From NCBI GenBank assembly GCA_041747855.1, contig JBGTEJ010000055.1, positions 90,274-154,273 on the forward strand: DNA of 64,000 nt, in the 5' to 3' direction. Shown here piece by piece: positions 8,820 through 17,716 of the stretch (position 1 is its first letter; every line of letters starts with the position of its first letter). Source of the stretch: ZC4RG35 sp041747855. Its GTDB lineage: Bacteria > Actinomycetota > Acidimicrobiia > Spongiisociales > ZC4RG35. Made by a program: the position numbers and the translations under genes. A model generated the notes under the pieces. It was not told where the DNA came from, ran no database searches, and saw nothing but the letters and a program-made list of their open reading frames with translations.

Positions 8820-10036
8820 CGTCTGATAGCCAGGAGGGCCATGAGCCCAAGGGCCATGAATTCTCCGGACACAAAGCCGACTGCCACTCTCAGTTCGGCG
8901 GCACCAGGGAGGAACATTGTTATCACGACCGCAGCCACCAGACCGCCAAACCAGGCGAGCCCGAGCATCCTCGTCTTTCCTTCTGCAACCAACACCTGTG
9001 AGGTGATCTGGGCGGTTGCCGCCGCCATGACCCCGGCGGCAGCCAGTGCGGCGAGAACCTGACCTGGCCTGTATTGCGCCCCATACAAGGTTGACATGAC
9101 CCAGGGACCGACCAACCAACCCACGAGGCCCCCAGCCATGGCGAGTCCTGCGCCTATCAACACCACTCTCCTGGCGATGCTGACCAGTCGCTCCTGGTGA
9201 CCGCCATGGGCCAATCCGACCAGATAGGGCAGAACACGCCCTTGCAAGGCGTAGATAAGAGTCAGTGGTGCTCTGAACAAGGTGAAAGTGAAGAACACGA
9301 TCGACACCATGGCATCGGGAGCGCCAAGGACGGCTACCGCTAGAGGTGCTCCCGCCAGTAGGAATTGGGCCGGCGCAGTACCACCAACGTAGCCAAGGAG
9401 GAAACCGGCGGGGAGCGACGCCGGTGCCTGCTCTTGTCCGGTGTCGTGACGCCACCACCGCAACCCGAGGACCGCAAAACCACCTATCACCATCGCCCAT
9501 CCCATCGATGTCGCCCGCAGTACGAGGCTGAAGAGGATCACACCGGCGACAAGTCGGCCGACAGTTTCGACGATCATCACCCAACCGACACCGGCGAACC
9601 TTCGCGACCCGGCGAGGACTCCCTTGCCCATGAACAAGAACCCGTAACCGAACGACAATAGGACAATCTGCAGGACGTACTGCGGATCCCCGGCGAAGAA
9701 CCTGCCGAGGGTTGCAATTACGAAGCCAGCTCCGATGAGGGCCCCAATCCCCGCCATCACCAACATTGGCTTGAGGTGGGAGGGCATCGCTTTTCGTCCG
9801 CTGACGACTTCCCTGGTGACGTACTGCTCGACTGGCACCAGCAGGATCGTTGCGAGGATGAAAAACAGCGTCCAGAGGATGCTGATCGGAGCGATCGCCT
9901 CGGGGTCGAGCATGCGAGCCCCGTACCACTGGAACAGGTAGGCCCCAAAAGCCCCGACCAAACCTCCCCCGACCATGAAACCGGTGCCCGGGGCGCGGAA
10001 GCCTCGCTTCGTCATATCAACCGCAGGGGCACTCAT
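8816..10036 (-). CDS. Polysaccharide/lipid-linked oligosaccharide flippase-like membrane protein
   Basis: About 406 residues, almost entirely hydrophobic helices of the MOP/Wzx type: an N-terminal GTGFMVGGGLVGAFGAYLFQ, charged loops between long helices and a C-terminal EFMALGLMALLAIRR. In this family the protein moves undecaprenyl-linked sugars across the membrane. ATG at 10034-10036 overlaps the stop of the upstream sugar transferase gene in an ATGA arrangement, so the two are translationally coupled. The pairing of an initiating sugar transferase with a flippase supports a role in glycan export. The family call rests on topology and context, since no short diagnostic motif exists. Confidence 0.78.
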   Translation of the reverse strand: MSAPAVDMTKRGFRAPGTGFMVGGGLVGAFGAYLFQWYGARMLDPEAIAPISILWTLFFILATILLVPVEQYVTREVVSGRKAMPSHLKPMLVMAGIGALIGAGFVIATLGRFFAGDPQYVLQIVLLSFGYGFLFMGKGVLAGSRRFAGVGWVMIVETVGRLVAGVILFSLVLRATSMGWAMVIGGFAVLGLRWWRHDTGQEQAPASLPAGFLLGYVGGTAPAQFLLAGAPLAVAVLGAPDAMVSIVFFTFTLFRAPLTLIYALQGRVLPYLVGLAHGGHQERLVSIARRVVLIGAGLAMAGGLVGWLVGPWVMSTLYGAQYRPGQVLAALAAAGVMAAATAQITSQVLVAEGKTRMLGLAWFGGLVAAVVITMFLPGAAELRVAVGFVSGEFMALGLMALLAIRR

Positions 10037-11307
10037 CGAGCCCCGAACCCGGTGACCACGATCCAGATGCTCTTCCAAAGAATCCTCAGGTCGAGTACCG
10101 GCGACATGTGCTTGATGTAATAGAGGTCGTATGTCAACTTCTCAACGGTTTCCGCTTGATCATCGGCGTATCCGTAATTGACCTGAGCCCAACCGGTGAT
10201 TCCAGGTCTGACCAGATGACGATGACCGTAGAACGGGATCGAAGCGTGGAAGTCCTTGGCGAAGGACACTTGCTCGGCACGGGGCCCGACCAGAGCCATG
10301 TCACCCTTGATCACGTTCCAGAGTTGGGGAATCTCATCGAGCCGCGATTTGCGAAGGAATGCCCCACCTTTGATCACGCGCGGATCGTGTTCGCTGGCGA
10401 ACCTGGGACCGTCGACTTCGGCGTCGATCTCCATGGTCCGGAACTTGTACATGGTGAACTGGTCCCCATCGAGTCCGACCCTGACCTGGCGGAAGATGAC
10501 GTTGCCCCGCTCTGCAGCCTTCAGATAGAGGGCCACCAGAAGACCAAGGGTCAGCCAGATCGGGCTGACGAGGACAGTCAGGATGAGATCGGTCGCCCGC
10601 TTACCGGGCAACCACCTCGCGACCCTGAGGAGTGGGGCCGAGATCTCCCAACCCTCGGCCAGATGCACCAATGGGACCCGGCCGGTGTGCTCCTCGTAGA
10701 TGGAGGCGAACGGTCTGATCGTGTATCCGGCGAGGTCACAGGAGGAAACGAACTGGGCCATACGCTCCGAGAGGACTGCGCCCAGATCGACGGCGATGTG
10801 GATCCCTGGTTCCGGGAGGTCCATGTCCCCTTCGAATCCCGGCTCGAAGACCTCCACCACTACGGCGTGATCGGCCAGCCTCAAGTCGTCGGCCAGCTTC
10901 TTCTCCTTGGTGATCACGATCATTCGTTCCGACCACGGCCGGCGACGTCTGACGATTCGGTGCATCGTGGCTGGCACCAGCCAGATGAGGAGGGAGGAGA
11001 AGAGGAAAGGTCGGGAGAAGTAAGCATCGCGGAAGATCACGAGTAGACCGGTTGTGAGCAGTAGGGACCCCAGGCCGATCATGCTCATCCGTCCGTAGGT
11101 CGGTCTTGGGACTCCAGGCCCGGCCATCTTGTCGGTGACGAACGACATCGCGATCATCGACGCTGAAACAAAACCGATCAGGGGCCAAATGGGCTGTGCC
11201 TGCCACGGAAAGGCCGTGCCGAAAGCCAAGAAGGAGGCCACTCCGAAGGAGACGGCCAGAGATAGCAAGTCGGTAGCAGCTACCGAAAGAACAAAACGGG
11301 TGCGCAC
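10033..11307 (-). CDS. Polyprenyl-phosphate sugar-1-phosphate transferase (initiating glycosyltransferase)
   Basis: The 424-residue protein starts glycan assembly by transferring a sugar-1-phosphate from a nucleotide sugar to undecaprenyl phosphate at the inner face of the membrane. The N-terminal half has four or five membrane helices and a CoA-binding-like loop (IVITKEKKLADDLRLA). One more helix precedes the catalytic bacterial sugar transferase domain, with FRQVRVGLDGDQFTMYKFRT, RKSRLDEIPQLWNVIKGDM, LVGPRAE and RPGITGWAQVN. This is the WbaP/WcaJ/CpsE layout. The GTG start sits nine bases downstream of a TATCAT box, suggesting a leaderless operon head. The acceptor sugar cannot be inferred. 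Confidence 0.92.
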   Translation of the reverse strand: MRTRFVLSVAATDLLSLAVSFGVASFLAFGTAFPWQAQPIWPLIGFVSASMIAMSFVTDKMAGPGVPRPTYGRMSMIGLGSLLLTTGLLVIFRDAYFSRPFLFSSLLIWLVPATMHRIVRRRRPWSERMIVITKEKKLADDLRLADHAVVVEVFEPGFEGDMDLPEPGIHIAVDLGAVLSERMAQFVSSCDLAGYTIRPFASIYEEHTGRVPLVHLAEGWEISAPLLRVARWLPGKRATDLILTVLVSPIWLTLGLLVALYLKAAERGNVIFRQVRVGLDGDQFTMYKFRTMEIDAEVDGPRFASEHDPRVIKGGAFLRKSRLDEIPQLWNVIKGDMALVGPRAEQVSFAKDFHASIPFYGHRHLVRPGITGWAQVNYGYADDQAETVEKLTYDLYYIKHMSPVLDLRILWKSIWIVVTGFGAR

Positions 11308-11316
11308 TAGTCAGGG

Positions 11317-11322
11317 ATGATA
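11317..11322 (-). promoter_or_regulatory. -10 box of the sugar transferase/flippase operon
   Basis: On the minus strand TATCAT lies nine bases before the GTG start at 11307, so transcription would begin within about three bases of the start codon. No convincing -35 hexamer is present at 16-18 bases upstream. The rest of the 118-base gap between this operon and the aminopeptidase gene shows no other signal. Confidence 0.4.
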
Positions 11323-11425
11323 TTTGGATAGTGGTCAGTAGTGGAGGAAAAGATAGGAGCCATGGGAGTTTGACGTGCCGGCCAGAGGTCTCGTTCCGCT
11401 GATTCAATCACCTTGCCCATGCTAT

Positions 11426-12853
11426 TCAGTGGCTGGGTCCGGTTGCCCTGGCCAGTTCCACGATGGTCCTCACCCCGACACCCGAAGCTCCTTTGGTCAT
11501 CTCACCCGAGCTCTCCCGACTCAAGGCAGGCCCCGCAATGTCGAGGTGGGCCCAGGGAGTCTCCCCCACGTACTCGGCGAGGAACAAGGCGGCGACGATG
11601 GCCCCCCCATATCGACTCCCCGACACGTTCTTGATATCGGCAACGGTGGAATCGATCGACTTCCGATATTCCGAGAACAAGGGCATCTCCCAGAAGTGCT
11701 CCCCCGCCCTCGATGCCGCGGCCAGGATCTCATCGGCAAGTCCCCGATCCGAAGAGAAAAGGGCGGTGATCTTGTCGCCCAACGCGGTTCTTGCCGCTCC
11801 GGTGAGGGTGGCCACATCGACGATCCGATCGGGTCCGTATCGTCGGATGAGCCCCAGGCCATCGGCAAGGATCAGCCGACCCTCTGCATCGGTGTTGAGC
11901 ACTTCGATAGTTGGGCCCTCGATCGGTCTCAAGACATCACCAGGTCTGGTGGCGTCGCTACCGATCGCGTTGTCGGTGAGCGGGATCACACAGGTCACCT
12001 CGACGGGAAGACCGAGTCCGGCGATGGCGACCGTCGCAGCTGCCACGGTGGCGGCCCCGGCCATGTCGCCTTTCATGTCCTCCATGAATCCGGCCGACTT
12101 GATGGAGAGACCGCCGGTATCGAACATGATCCCCTTGCCGACCAAACCGAGATGACCGACCGGGCTCTCAGGACGGTATTTCAGGATGACCATTCTCGGG
12201 TCACGGTCAGAACCGGCGGCGACACCTAGCAGCGCGCCCAATTGCTCCTGTTCGATCTTGGGCCGGTCCCAGACCTCTGAGTCGACTCCGGCACCCTGGG
12301 CTAACTCGTCGATCTGGTTTGCCATAGTCTCGGGTGACATGTCTTTCGCCGGAGTGTTGACCCACGACCTGGCGCGATTCGTCAGGTTGGAAACAATCAC
12401 CGCCTCCCGGAGCTCGTCGGCCAGACCACCGGCCACCTCCACGGTCTCCACTTTGAGCTTGTCTCCGGTGGTTTTGTACTCCCGAAACTGGAAGCCACCG
12501 ATCACACTTCCTTCAACTACGGCTCTTGTTGCCTGCTCCACCCCGATCCCGGCAAGGAGCGTGACCAGACGTGCCGTTCTTGCCTGACGCACCGCGGTGC
12601 CGGAGGCAGCCCTGATCTCCTCGAAGCTGACCTCACCGCCCAGTCCGACCAGTAACGCGGCACTGGCACCCGGGTAGGGGACCAGAAGGGTCTCTGCGGG
12701 CTTGGCTTCAAAACGCGACACCGAGATCACGTCCTCGGAGACCCGTGCAAAGGCTTCCTCACTCCCTGGAGCGGGCTCCATCCCCTCCAGGACACCGATC
12801 ACCAGTGTGGCCCCCGCGAGGTCCGCCCCTACATCAACAACTCTCATTTCCAT
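11426..12853 (-). CDS. pepA: Leucyl aminopeptidase (M17 family)
   Basis: About 475 residues. This is a cytoplasmic, hexameric two-metal aminopeptidase that removes N-terminal leucine and other residues from peptides. The M17 signatures are clear: GLVGKGIMFDTGGLSIKS with the metal-binding lysine and aspartate, DMKGDMAGAATV, and the hallmark LNTDAEGRLILADGL. The variable N-terminal macro-like domain covers about residues 1-160. ATG at 12851-12853 is preferred because the open frame upstream is unlike the family. An alternative ATG two codons later would give almost the same protein. A membrane protein gene lies 22 bases upstream in the same direction, so the two are probably co-transcribed. Confidence 0.92.
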   Translation of the reverse strand: MEMRVVDVGADLAGATLVIGVLEGMEPAPGSEEAFARVSEDVISVSRFEAKPAETLLVPYPGASAALLVGLGGEVSFEEIRAASGTAVRQARTARLVTLLAGIGVEQATRAVVEGSVIGGFQFREYKTTGDKLKVETVEVAGGLADELREAVIVSNLTNRARSWVNTPAKDMSPETMANQIDELAQGAGVDSEVWDRPKIEQEQLGALLGVAAGSDRDPRMVILKYRPESPVGHLGLVGKGIMFDTGGLSIKSAGFMEDMKGDMAGAATVAAATVAIAGLGLPVEVTCVIPLTDNAIGSDATRPGDVLRPIEGPTIEVLNTDAEGRLILADGLGLIRRYGPDRIVDVATLTGAARTALGDKITALFSSDRGLADEILAAASRAGEHFWEMPLFSEYRKSIDSTVADIKNVSGSRYGGAIVAALFLAEYVGETPWAHLDIAGPALSRESSGEMTKGASGVGVRTIVELARATGPSH

Positions 12854-12875
12854 GCGAACTCCATTCTTACAAGAC

Positions 12876-13601
12876 TCAGCCTGAGAAGGGCCCAACTCCA
12901 GCGGCCAGAGCTCGACCCAAGAACACGGCCCCGAGACTGGTCAGGACAGCAAGATAAGACAGACCGGTCGCCGCCATGACACCTGAGTAGGCCGGTTGTC
13001 GGAGAGCACCGATCACTGCGAGCATCAGGATCACGGACAGACCAAGAAGTGTCACCCAAGCCGTCGTCGCCCCGGACCATGCCGAAACGCCAAGTCCCCT
13101 CACCACCAAACCCTCGAGGAGTAAGCCGCCGATACCCACCCCGGCGAGACCTCTCAACGCCCAACGTGGCAGTCGAGGGTCCACCAGATACCAGTGGCCG
13201 AGCATCATCTCGCCGGTCACACCACCCAACACCAGTGCTGCCGTTACGGCGAGAATCCAACCGCCTAAGTAGGTGGCGTCGACCAGGTAGGTCAGAGATG
13301 CCCCCAGAAGCATCAATCCAGCAAGTGGCCGATTGCGGGCCAAACCCATTGCTATCGCCGCTGCCAGAGTCCCCCATGCAGACCAGGATGTCCCGGGTAC
13401 GAACCAACCGACAAGCCCCATCACACCCGCAGTCCCACCTGTCAACCAGGTGAATCCAGGTCCGACGATACCGAGCAGCGACACCACTGCTGCCACCAGG
13501 GCTAGACCCGCGGCCCATCCCAACAGGATGAAACGCGGGTCGACTATCGCGGTCAGGTCGAGAGGCACTGAGGCTGCATGATGCCGGAAGCGGTATCCCA
13601 T
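12876..13601 (-). CDS. Polytopic membrane protein of unknown function
   Basis: A 241-residue protein with about eight hydrophobic helices, for example LLGWAAGLALVAAVVSLLGI. A central loop contains GEMMLGHWYLVDPRLPRWAL, which looks conserved because histidine and tryptophan sit between helices. There is no signal peptide and no catalytic motif I can name. The histidine-containing loop is faintly reminiscent of quinol- or heme-interacting membrane proteins, but this is speculation. It sits directly upstream of leucyl aminopeptidase and divergent from the SpoIID-domain gene, with a 114-base gap in which I see no clear regulatory motif. Confidence 0.65.
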   Translation of the reverse strand: MGYRFRHHAASVPLDLTAIVDPRFILLGWAAGLALVAAVVSLLGIVGPGFTWLTGGTAGVMGLVGWFVPGTSWSAWGTLAAAIAMGLARNRPLAGLMLLGASLTYLVDATYLGGWILAVTAALVLGGVTGEMMLGHWYLVDPRLPRWALRGLAGVGIGGLLLEGLVVRGLGVSAWSGATTAWVTLLGLSVILMLAVIGALRQPAYSGVMAATGLSYLAVLTSLGAVFLGRALAAGVGPFSG

Positions 13602-13715
13602 AGCGAGTATCGGTGCCAGAATCGGCGACCAAAGCTGGGGAACGGAAGCCTCAAGGGCGAGGTTGGGCTTGCCGAATTAGTGGTGAAGCTGCTACCCAAC
13701 GAAGCACAAAAGTCG

Positions 13716-15812
13716 ATGAGATTGAAACTGCCCGTCATCACTTTGGCCATCGGAGCGATGGTCCTCGCTACTTCGCTACCCGCGTCGTCCCAACCACGCG
13801 AGGTCTCCGCCCAGGACGGTGCAAGCGTCGGTGATCTCGAACGCTCACTGACTCCGCCATCCGAAATGATCACGGCTTCAACTGGTGATGTCACCATCTA
13901 CGGCGGCGGATGGGGCCACGGCATTGGGATGTCGCAGTGGGGCGCACATGCGATGGCGATCGCCGGGAAGACCCACGAGGAGATCCTCCAGCACTTCTAC
14001 ACCGGTATCCAGTTCGGGGCTATAGCCCCGGTCGGCGCCATCCTCCAGCATGCAGACCCCGTCCGTATCGGCGTCGGCCCCAACCGGATCTCAGTGAGCT
14101 TCCAGCCGGTGAACGGGCCCGGAGAGCTCTGTCTTTACGAGATCATCCTCGCCGATCCGGAAGGTGAAGGCGGGGAGCCGCCGGAACCCGTCTGCCACAC
14201 CGTCAACCCCGGGGAACAGTGGTTTCTCTATGGTCGCCATGCCACACCCAACCCTGGCGACAACTGCCTGGTGACCAAGGGTTCGACGACCATAGCTGAG
14301 CTCCAGGACTGCCGGGCGACGCTCGAATGGGGGGACCAGCCGAATACCAGGATGACATTCCCCGCGATCGGAAGGACCTACGCAAGAGGCTCGATAGATT
14401 TCACGCCGACTCAAATAGGGGGTGTCCCGGGTTATCTCAATGTCAATGTCGTCACGACCATGGACGAGTATCTGTATGGTCTCGGCGAGGTCCCATCTAG
14501 CTGGCCGATGGAGGCCATGAAGGCGCAAGCCATTGCGGCCCGAAGCTTCGCGCTCTATCGGATCTGGTCTACTCGTAATCTCCTAGGCGGCGTATTGGCC
14601 GAATGCGATTGCCACCTGCGACCGACGACCGTCGACCAGGCATACCAGGGATGGTTCACCAGCGGCATCACGGAAGGTTCATCATCTGGCCATCGGTGGC
14701 GTCAAGCGGTAGAGGAGACTTCGGGCAAGGCGATTTGGCACTCCCATCACGGTCCGACCAGGGCAGCCGAGGCGTACTACTTCTCATCTACGGGAGGCGC
14801 AACCGAGAACAACGAGGACCGCTGGGGTGGCAGCCCGTATCCTTACCTCAGATCGCGTCCTGACTCTGGTGCCACCTCTTGGAGCAAAGGCTTCTCTTTC
14901 GCGGGGTTCGCCTCCGCCCTCGGCTTCAGCACGGTTACCTGGGCAGAGATCACTGAGAGATACGAGTCGGGACGACCCAAGAACATCATCGTCCAAGGCA
15001 TCAAGAACGGGTTACAGACCACACAGAACTTCACGCCAGCGGCATTCCAGACTGCGCTGGGATTGACTTCCCAGACCGTCATCACGATCAACGGCCTTCT
15101 CCATCCTGAGGCCGACCGTGTCGTGCTCCATAACCCGGCGACCGGTCAGTGGTGGTACCGGAGTGAGAGTGGGAGCACAAGTGCCATCTACTACGGCGTT
15201 CCAGGCGACCTCGCCGTCCTGGGAGATTGGGATTGCGACGGGATCGCCACCCCTGGGCTGTATCGGCAGTCCACCGGATACGTCTATCTCAGAAACTCGA
15301 ACACCCCCGGATACGCGGACCTCCGCTATTACTTTGGGATCCCGGGAGACATACCGGTCGTCGGCGACTTCAACGGGAACGGCTGTGACACCGTGTCCAT
15401 ATATCGACCATCGCAGTCTCGTTTCTACATCACCAACCAATTGGGGTCTGACGACCAGGGGTTCGTGGCTGACTACGTCTTCGTCTACGGCAGCCCTGGA
15501 GACGTTCCATTCACCGGAGACTGGAACGGTGATGGCATAGACACGCCCGGGCTGCGGAGGCCATCAGACGGCTTCGTCTATCTTCGCAACAGCAACACCT
15601 TTGGAGTGGCCGACCTCAGCTTTTTCTATGGGGTCGCAGGCGACCATGTGTTCTCGGGTGACTGGAATGGGAGCGGTGTGGATGGACTGGGCCTTTTCCG
15701 CCCCTCGAACAACACCGTTTACCTCCGAAACACCCTGAGCACAGGCCCCGCCGATATGAGCTATCAGATGGGTAGTTCCAAACACAAACCGGTGGCCGGC
15801 TTCCACGATTAG
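13716..15812 (+). CDS. Exported SpoIID/LytB-domain protein with C-terminal D-x-D/N-x-D/N-G repeat array
   Basis: About 698 residues. A signal peptide (MRLKLPVITLAIGAMVLATS then an ASS-Q type cleavage region) is followed by a SpoIID-like domain at about residues 60-440. That domain has GGGWGHGIGMSQWGAHAMA and the hallmark GEVPSSWPMEAMKAQAIAAR. In SpoIID itself this fold is a peptidoglycan lytic transglycosylase. From about residue 465 to the end there are four 45-50-residue repeats, each beginning GDxPxxGDW/F and carrying DWDCDG, DFNGNG, DWNGDG or DWNGSG, and ending with VYLRNSNT. The same array ends three other proteins here. ATG at 13716 gives the shortest intact signal peptide. The role may be cell-wall remodelling at the surface. 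Confidence 0.85.
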   Translation: MRLKLPVITLAIGAMVLATSLPASSQPREVSAQDGASVGDLERSLTPPSEMITASTGDVTIYGGGWGHGIGMSQWGAHAMAIAGKTHEEILQHFYTGIQFGAIAPVGAILQHADPVRIGVGPNRISVSFQPVNGPGELCLYEIILADPEGEGGEPPEPVCHTVNPGEQWFLYGRHATPNPGDNCLVTKGSTTIAELQDCRATLEWGDQPNTRMTFPAIGRTYARGSIDFTPTQIGGVPGYLNVNVVTTMDEYLYGLGEVPSSWPMEAMKAQAIAARSFALYRIWSTRNLLGGVLAECDCHLRPTTVDQAYQGWFTSGITEGSSSGHRWRQAVEETSGKAIWHSHHGPTRAAEAYYFSSTGGATENNEDRWGGSPYPYLRSRPDSGATSWSKGFSFAGFASALGFSTVTWAEITERYESGRPKNIIVQGIKNGLQTTQNFTPAAFQTALGLTSQTVITINGLLHPEADRVVLHNPATGQWWYRSESGSTSAIYYGVPGDLAVLGDWDCDGIATPGLYRQSTGYVYLRNSNTPGYADLRYYFGIPGDIPVVGDFNGNGCDTVSIYRPSQSRFYITNQLGSDDQGFVADYVFVYGSPGDVPFTGDWNGDGIDTPGLRRPSDGFVYLRNSNTFGVADLSFFYGVAGDHVFSGDWNGSGVDGLGLFRPSNNTVYLRNTLSTGPADMSYQMGSSKHKPVAGFHD

Positions 15813-15859
15813 ACGCTAGGTAGCCCCACGCCCAGGTCGGAGCGACAGGACTTTGGCTG

Positions 15860-15865
15860 TATGGT
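15860..15865 (+). promoter_or_regulatory. -10-like box before the methyltransferase gene
   Basis: TATGGT ends six bases before the GTG start at 15872, the spacing expected for a leaderless transcript. No good -35 element is visible, so this rests on the TANNNT pattern and its repeated occurrence at this distance before other starts in the window. Confidence 0.3.
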
Positions 15866-15871
15866 TGGGTC

Positions 15872-16504
15872 GTGGCACTGGGCAACCTGCTGAGAAGACT
15901 CCTTGGACCCCTTGCCGATCCCCTGATACGGCTCAATCGGCGACTCTTCATAGATCTGCGGTCCCTGGGCGAGATCCTCGGTCGGGGGCCGGAGCCTGAC
16001 ACCGTGCTCGAGATCGGATGTGGGGATGGACACATGTGTGAAGTCTTGGGTGTGGTATTCCCTTCAGCTCAAATCAAAGGAATCGACATTGTCGAGAACC
16101 CTGGCTGGTTGTTCAAGGGCGACATCGACCGGGTGGAGTTTCGCCGCGTTGAGGCAAGTGCGCTTGCGGCAGAGGGCGAGAGGTTCGATCTCGTCCTGAT
16201 CAACGATGTTCTTCATCATGTGCCCCCCGAAAACCGGGGTCCCCTCCTGAGGGCGGCGTGGGATCTAACTGCTCGTGGAGGCAGAGTGACGGTGAAGGAC
16301 TGGATCAGGTTCAACAATCTCGCGACACTCGCTTCCTTCCTCTTCGAGCGCCTGGTAACAGGAGATCGCGTGGCCTACTTCCCAACTTTCGATTCACTGG
16401 TGACTCTGGTCACCTCGGAATGCGAGGGGGGAGAAGTCGTGGAACGTGGAACGGTCCCCCCACATAGGAACAATGGATTCTTAACACTCCTGAAGGCCCA
16501 CTAG
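15872..16504 (+). CDS. Class I SAM-dependent methyltransferase
   Basis: About 210 residues. The SAM-binding motif I is VLEIGCGDGHMCEVLG, motif II is the acidic KGIDIV, and motif IV is FDLVLINDVLHHVPPE. A basic, amphipathic N-terminus of about 30 residues could touch the membrane. The layout resembles small methyltransferases in glycan clusters that modify sugars or lipid carriers, but the substrate cannot be read from the sequence. It lies between an exported repeat protein and a rhamnosyltransferase-like gene, on the same strand as both. The GTG start fits a possible -10 box just upstream. Confidence 0.8.
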   Translation: MALGNLLRRLLGPLADPLIRLNRRLFIDLRSLGEILGRGPEPDTVLEIGCGDGHMCEVLGVVFPSAQIKGIDIVENPGWLFKGDIDRVEFRRVEASALAAEGERFDLVLINDVLHHVPPENRGPLLRAAWDLTARGGRVTVKDWIRFNNLATLASFLFERLVTGDRVAYFPTFDSLVTLVTSECEGGEVVERGTVPPHRNNGFLTLLKAH

Positions 16505-16590
16505 AGGTTCCGTTGCGCCTGGAGTGCCAAGCCGTGAAAGAAGACCCCGGGGCAGGGATTCAAAAATGGGGTGTGTTTCCCGCCCCTTTC

Positions 16591-16596
16591 TACTGT
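16591..16596 (+). promoter_or_regulatory. -10-like box before the rhamnosyltransferase-like gene
   Basis: TACTGT lies eight bases before the ATG at 16605, again with leaderless spacing. The 100-base gap before it (16505-16604) shows no ribosome site close to the ATG and no strong -35 sequence. Confidence 0.3.
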
Positions 16597-16604
16597 GAAA
16601 CGCC

Positions 16605-17663
16605 ATGACACAGGTCAGCGTGATAATCGTCACACACAACTCGGCGGAGTTGTTGGCCCCGGTTCTCGATGCCCTCTATTCCGACCCGGACGGGCCCAGC
16701 GAGGTCATCGTCGTCGACAGCGCTTCCGAGGACGGGACCATAGAGATGTTAAGAGATAGGTCCCTAAACCTTGTCCAATGCGAGACAAACATAGGCTTCG
16801 CCGCTGGCTGCCATATGGGGGTTGATGTCTCCACTCATGAGGTCGTCGTCTTCCTCGGGCATGACACAACACCCGAGCCAGGATGGCTGAGAAGCCTCGT
16901 TGCAGCCCTCGACGACCGCGAGGTCGGAGTGTCGGTATGCACCTTGGAGGCGGCCGACCAACCCGGGTCGTTCAACACATCCGGTGGCCGACTCACCTAT
17001 TTCGGAATCGCCTGGATGAGTGATCAGGGAATGGCGATACCGGAACGCGAGGAGGGGCTGATCGACATCGCCTTTCCCCAAGGGGGGGCCATGGCGATGA
17101 GAAAGGAAACCTGGTTGCAGTTCGAGGGCTTCCGTCCCGAGTTCTTCATGTACAACGAGGATGTCGATCTGGGTTGGAGGTTGCGACTCGCCGGACTGCG
17201 AGTTGTGAGGGTCCCCCAGTCCCGAGTTCGACACAACTTTGACTTCCACCGCACGCCCCGCAAGATGTTCTACATGGAGCGGAATCGCTGGCTGATACTG
17301 CTCTCCAACTACCGGAGAAGCACCCTCTCGGTTCTTGCCCCCGCCCTGTTCATTGTCGAGCTCGGAGCAACTGTGGTCTCGTTGCGCGATGGATGGTGGA
17401 GGGACAAGTTCGAGGCGTGGAGAGTGGTGGCCCGATCTGGAGATCTGATCCGGAGCGGCCGGAGGCTCACTCAATCGAACAGGCTACTCGGTGACGCCGA
17501 CATCATTGCTTCGATGGACTACCGACTAACCGACATAAGCCAGGTGAAGAAGCCGGTGTTGACTGCGGCCGCCGATGTTGTGTTGGGTATCTGGCAGACG
17601 GCTGCGATCCGGCTCATCCGGCAATTGGATCGAAGAGGCCGTTCGACCCAACGATCCCACTAG
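16605..17663 (+). CDS. Family 2 glycosyltransferase, rhamnosyltransferase-like
   Basis: The 352-residue protein has a GT-A fold: VSVIIVTHNSAELLAPVLDA at the start, a nucleotide-binding VVDSASEDGT and a metal-binding region near FLGHDTTPEPGW, where the usual DxD is replaced by HD. Further on it has AMAMRKETWLQFEGF and the conserved NEDVDLGWRLRLAGL of WbbL-like rhamnosyltransferases. The C-terminal third carries one hydrophobic segment (STLSVLAPALFIVELGATVV). It probably transfers a deoxysugar from dTDP-rhamnose or a relative to a lipid-linked glycan at the membrane. Rml genes lie about 12 kb downstream. The donor is an inference. Confidence 0.85.
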   Translation: MTQVSVIIVTHNSAELLAPVLDALYSDPDGPSEVIVVDSASEDGTIEMLRDRSLNLVQCETNIGFAAGCHMGVDVSTHEVVVFLGHDTTPEPGWLRSLVAALDDREVGVSVCTLEAADQPGSFNTSGGRLTYFGIAWMSDQGMAIPEREEGLIDIAFPQGGAMAMRKETWLQFEGFRPEFFMYNEDVDLGWRLRLAGLRVVRVPQSRVRHNFDFHRTPRKMFYMERNRWLILLSNYRRSTLSVLAPALFIVELGATVVSLRDGWWRDKFEAWRVVARSGDLIRSGRRLTQSNRLLGDADIIASMDYRLTDISQVKKPVLTAAADVVLGIWQTAAIRLIRQLDRRGRSTQRSH

Positions 17664-17706
17664 CCGGCCCTCACCCGGGCAACTACGCTGCACCCAGAGG
17701 GCGATC

Positions 17707-17713
17707 AGGGGGA
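17707..17713 (+). promoter_or_regulatory. Ribosome binding site deciding a TTG start
   Basis: AGGGGGA at 17707-17713 precedes TTG at 17717-17719 by a normal short spacer. No ATG or GTG in this frame gives an intact signal peptide, so the site decides the start of the sugar dehydrogenase gene. Confidence 0.55.
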
Positions 17714-17716
17714 CTC

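Noticed and set aside
8763..9929. A 388-residue open frame on the minus strand in a different frame from the flippase gene
   Set aside because: Composition is dominated by arginine, glycine and proline without hydrophobic pattern, while the overlapping flippase frame has clear membrane helices and an ATGA link to its neighbour.
10108..11046. A 312-residue open frame antisense to the sugar transferase gene
   Set aside because: No family motif, very rich in acidic residues and glycine as expected for the complement of a high-G+C gene; the sense strand encodes an unmistakable sugar transferase.
11375..12229. A 284-residue open frame antisense to leucyl aminopeptidase
   Set aside because: Its sequence is a histidine/glycine/aspartate-rich shadow of the M17 gene and matches no domain pattern.
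12844..13632. A 262-residue open frame on the minus strand in a second frame of the membrane protein gene
   Set aside because: Rich in arginine, glycine and serine, no helices; the other frame shows regular membrane helices.
15118..15809. Tandem DNA repeat or CRISPR-like array inside the SpoIID gene
   Set aside because: The periodicity is at protein level (45-50 residues) and the DNA units differ too much for a repeat array or CRISPR.
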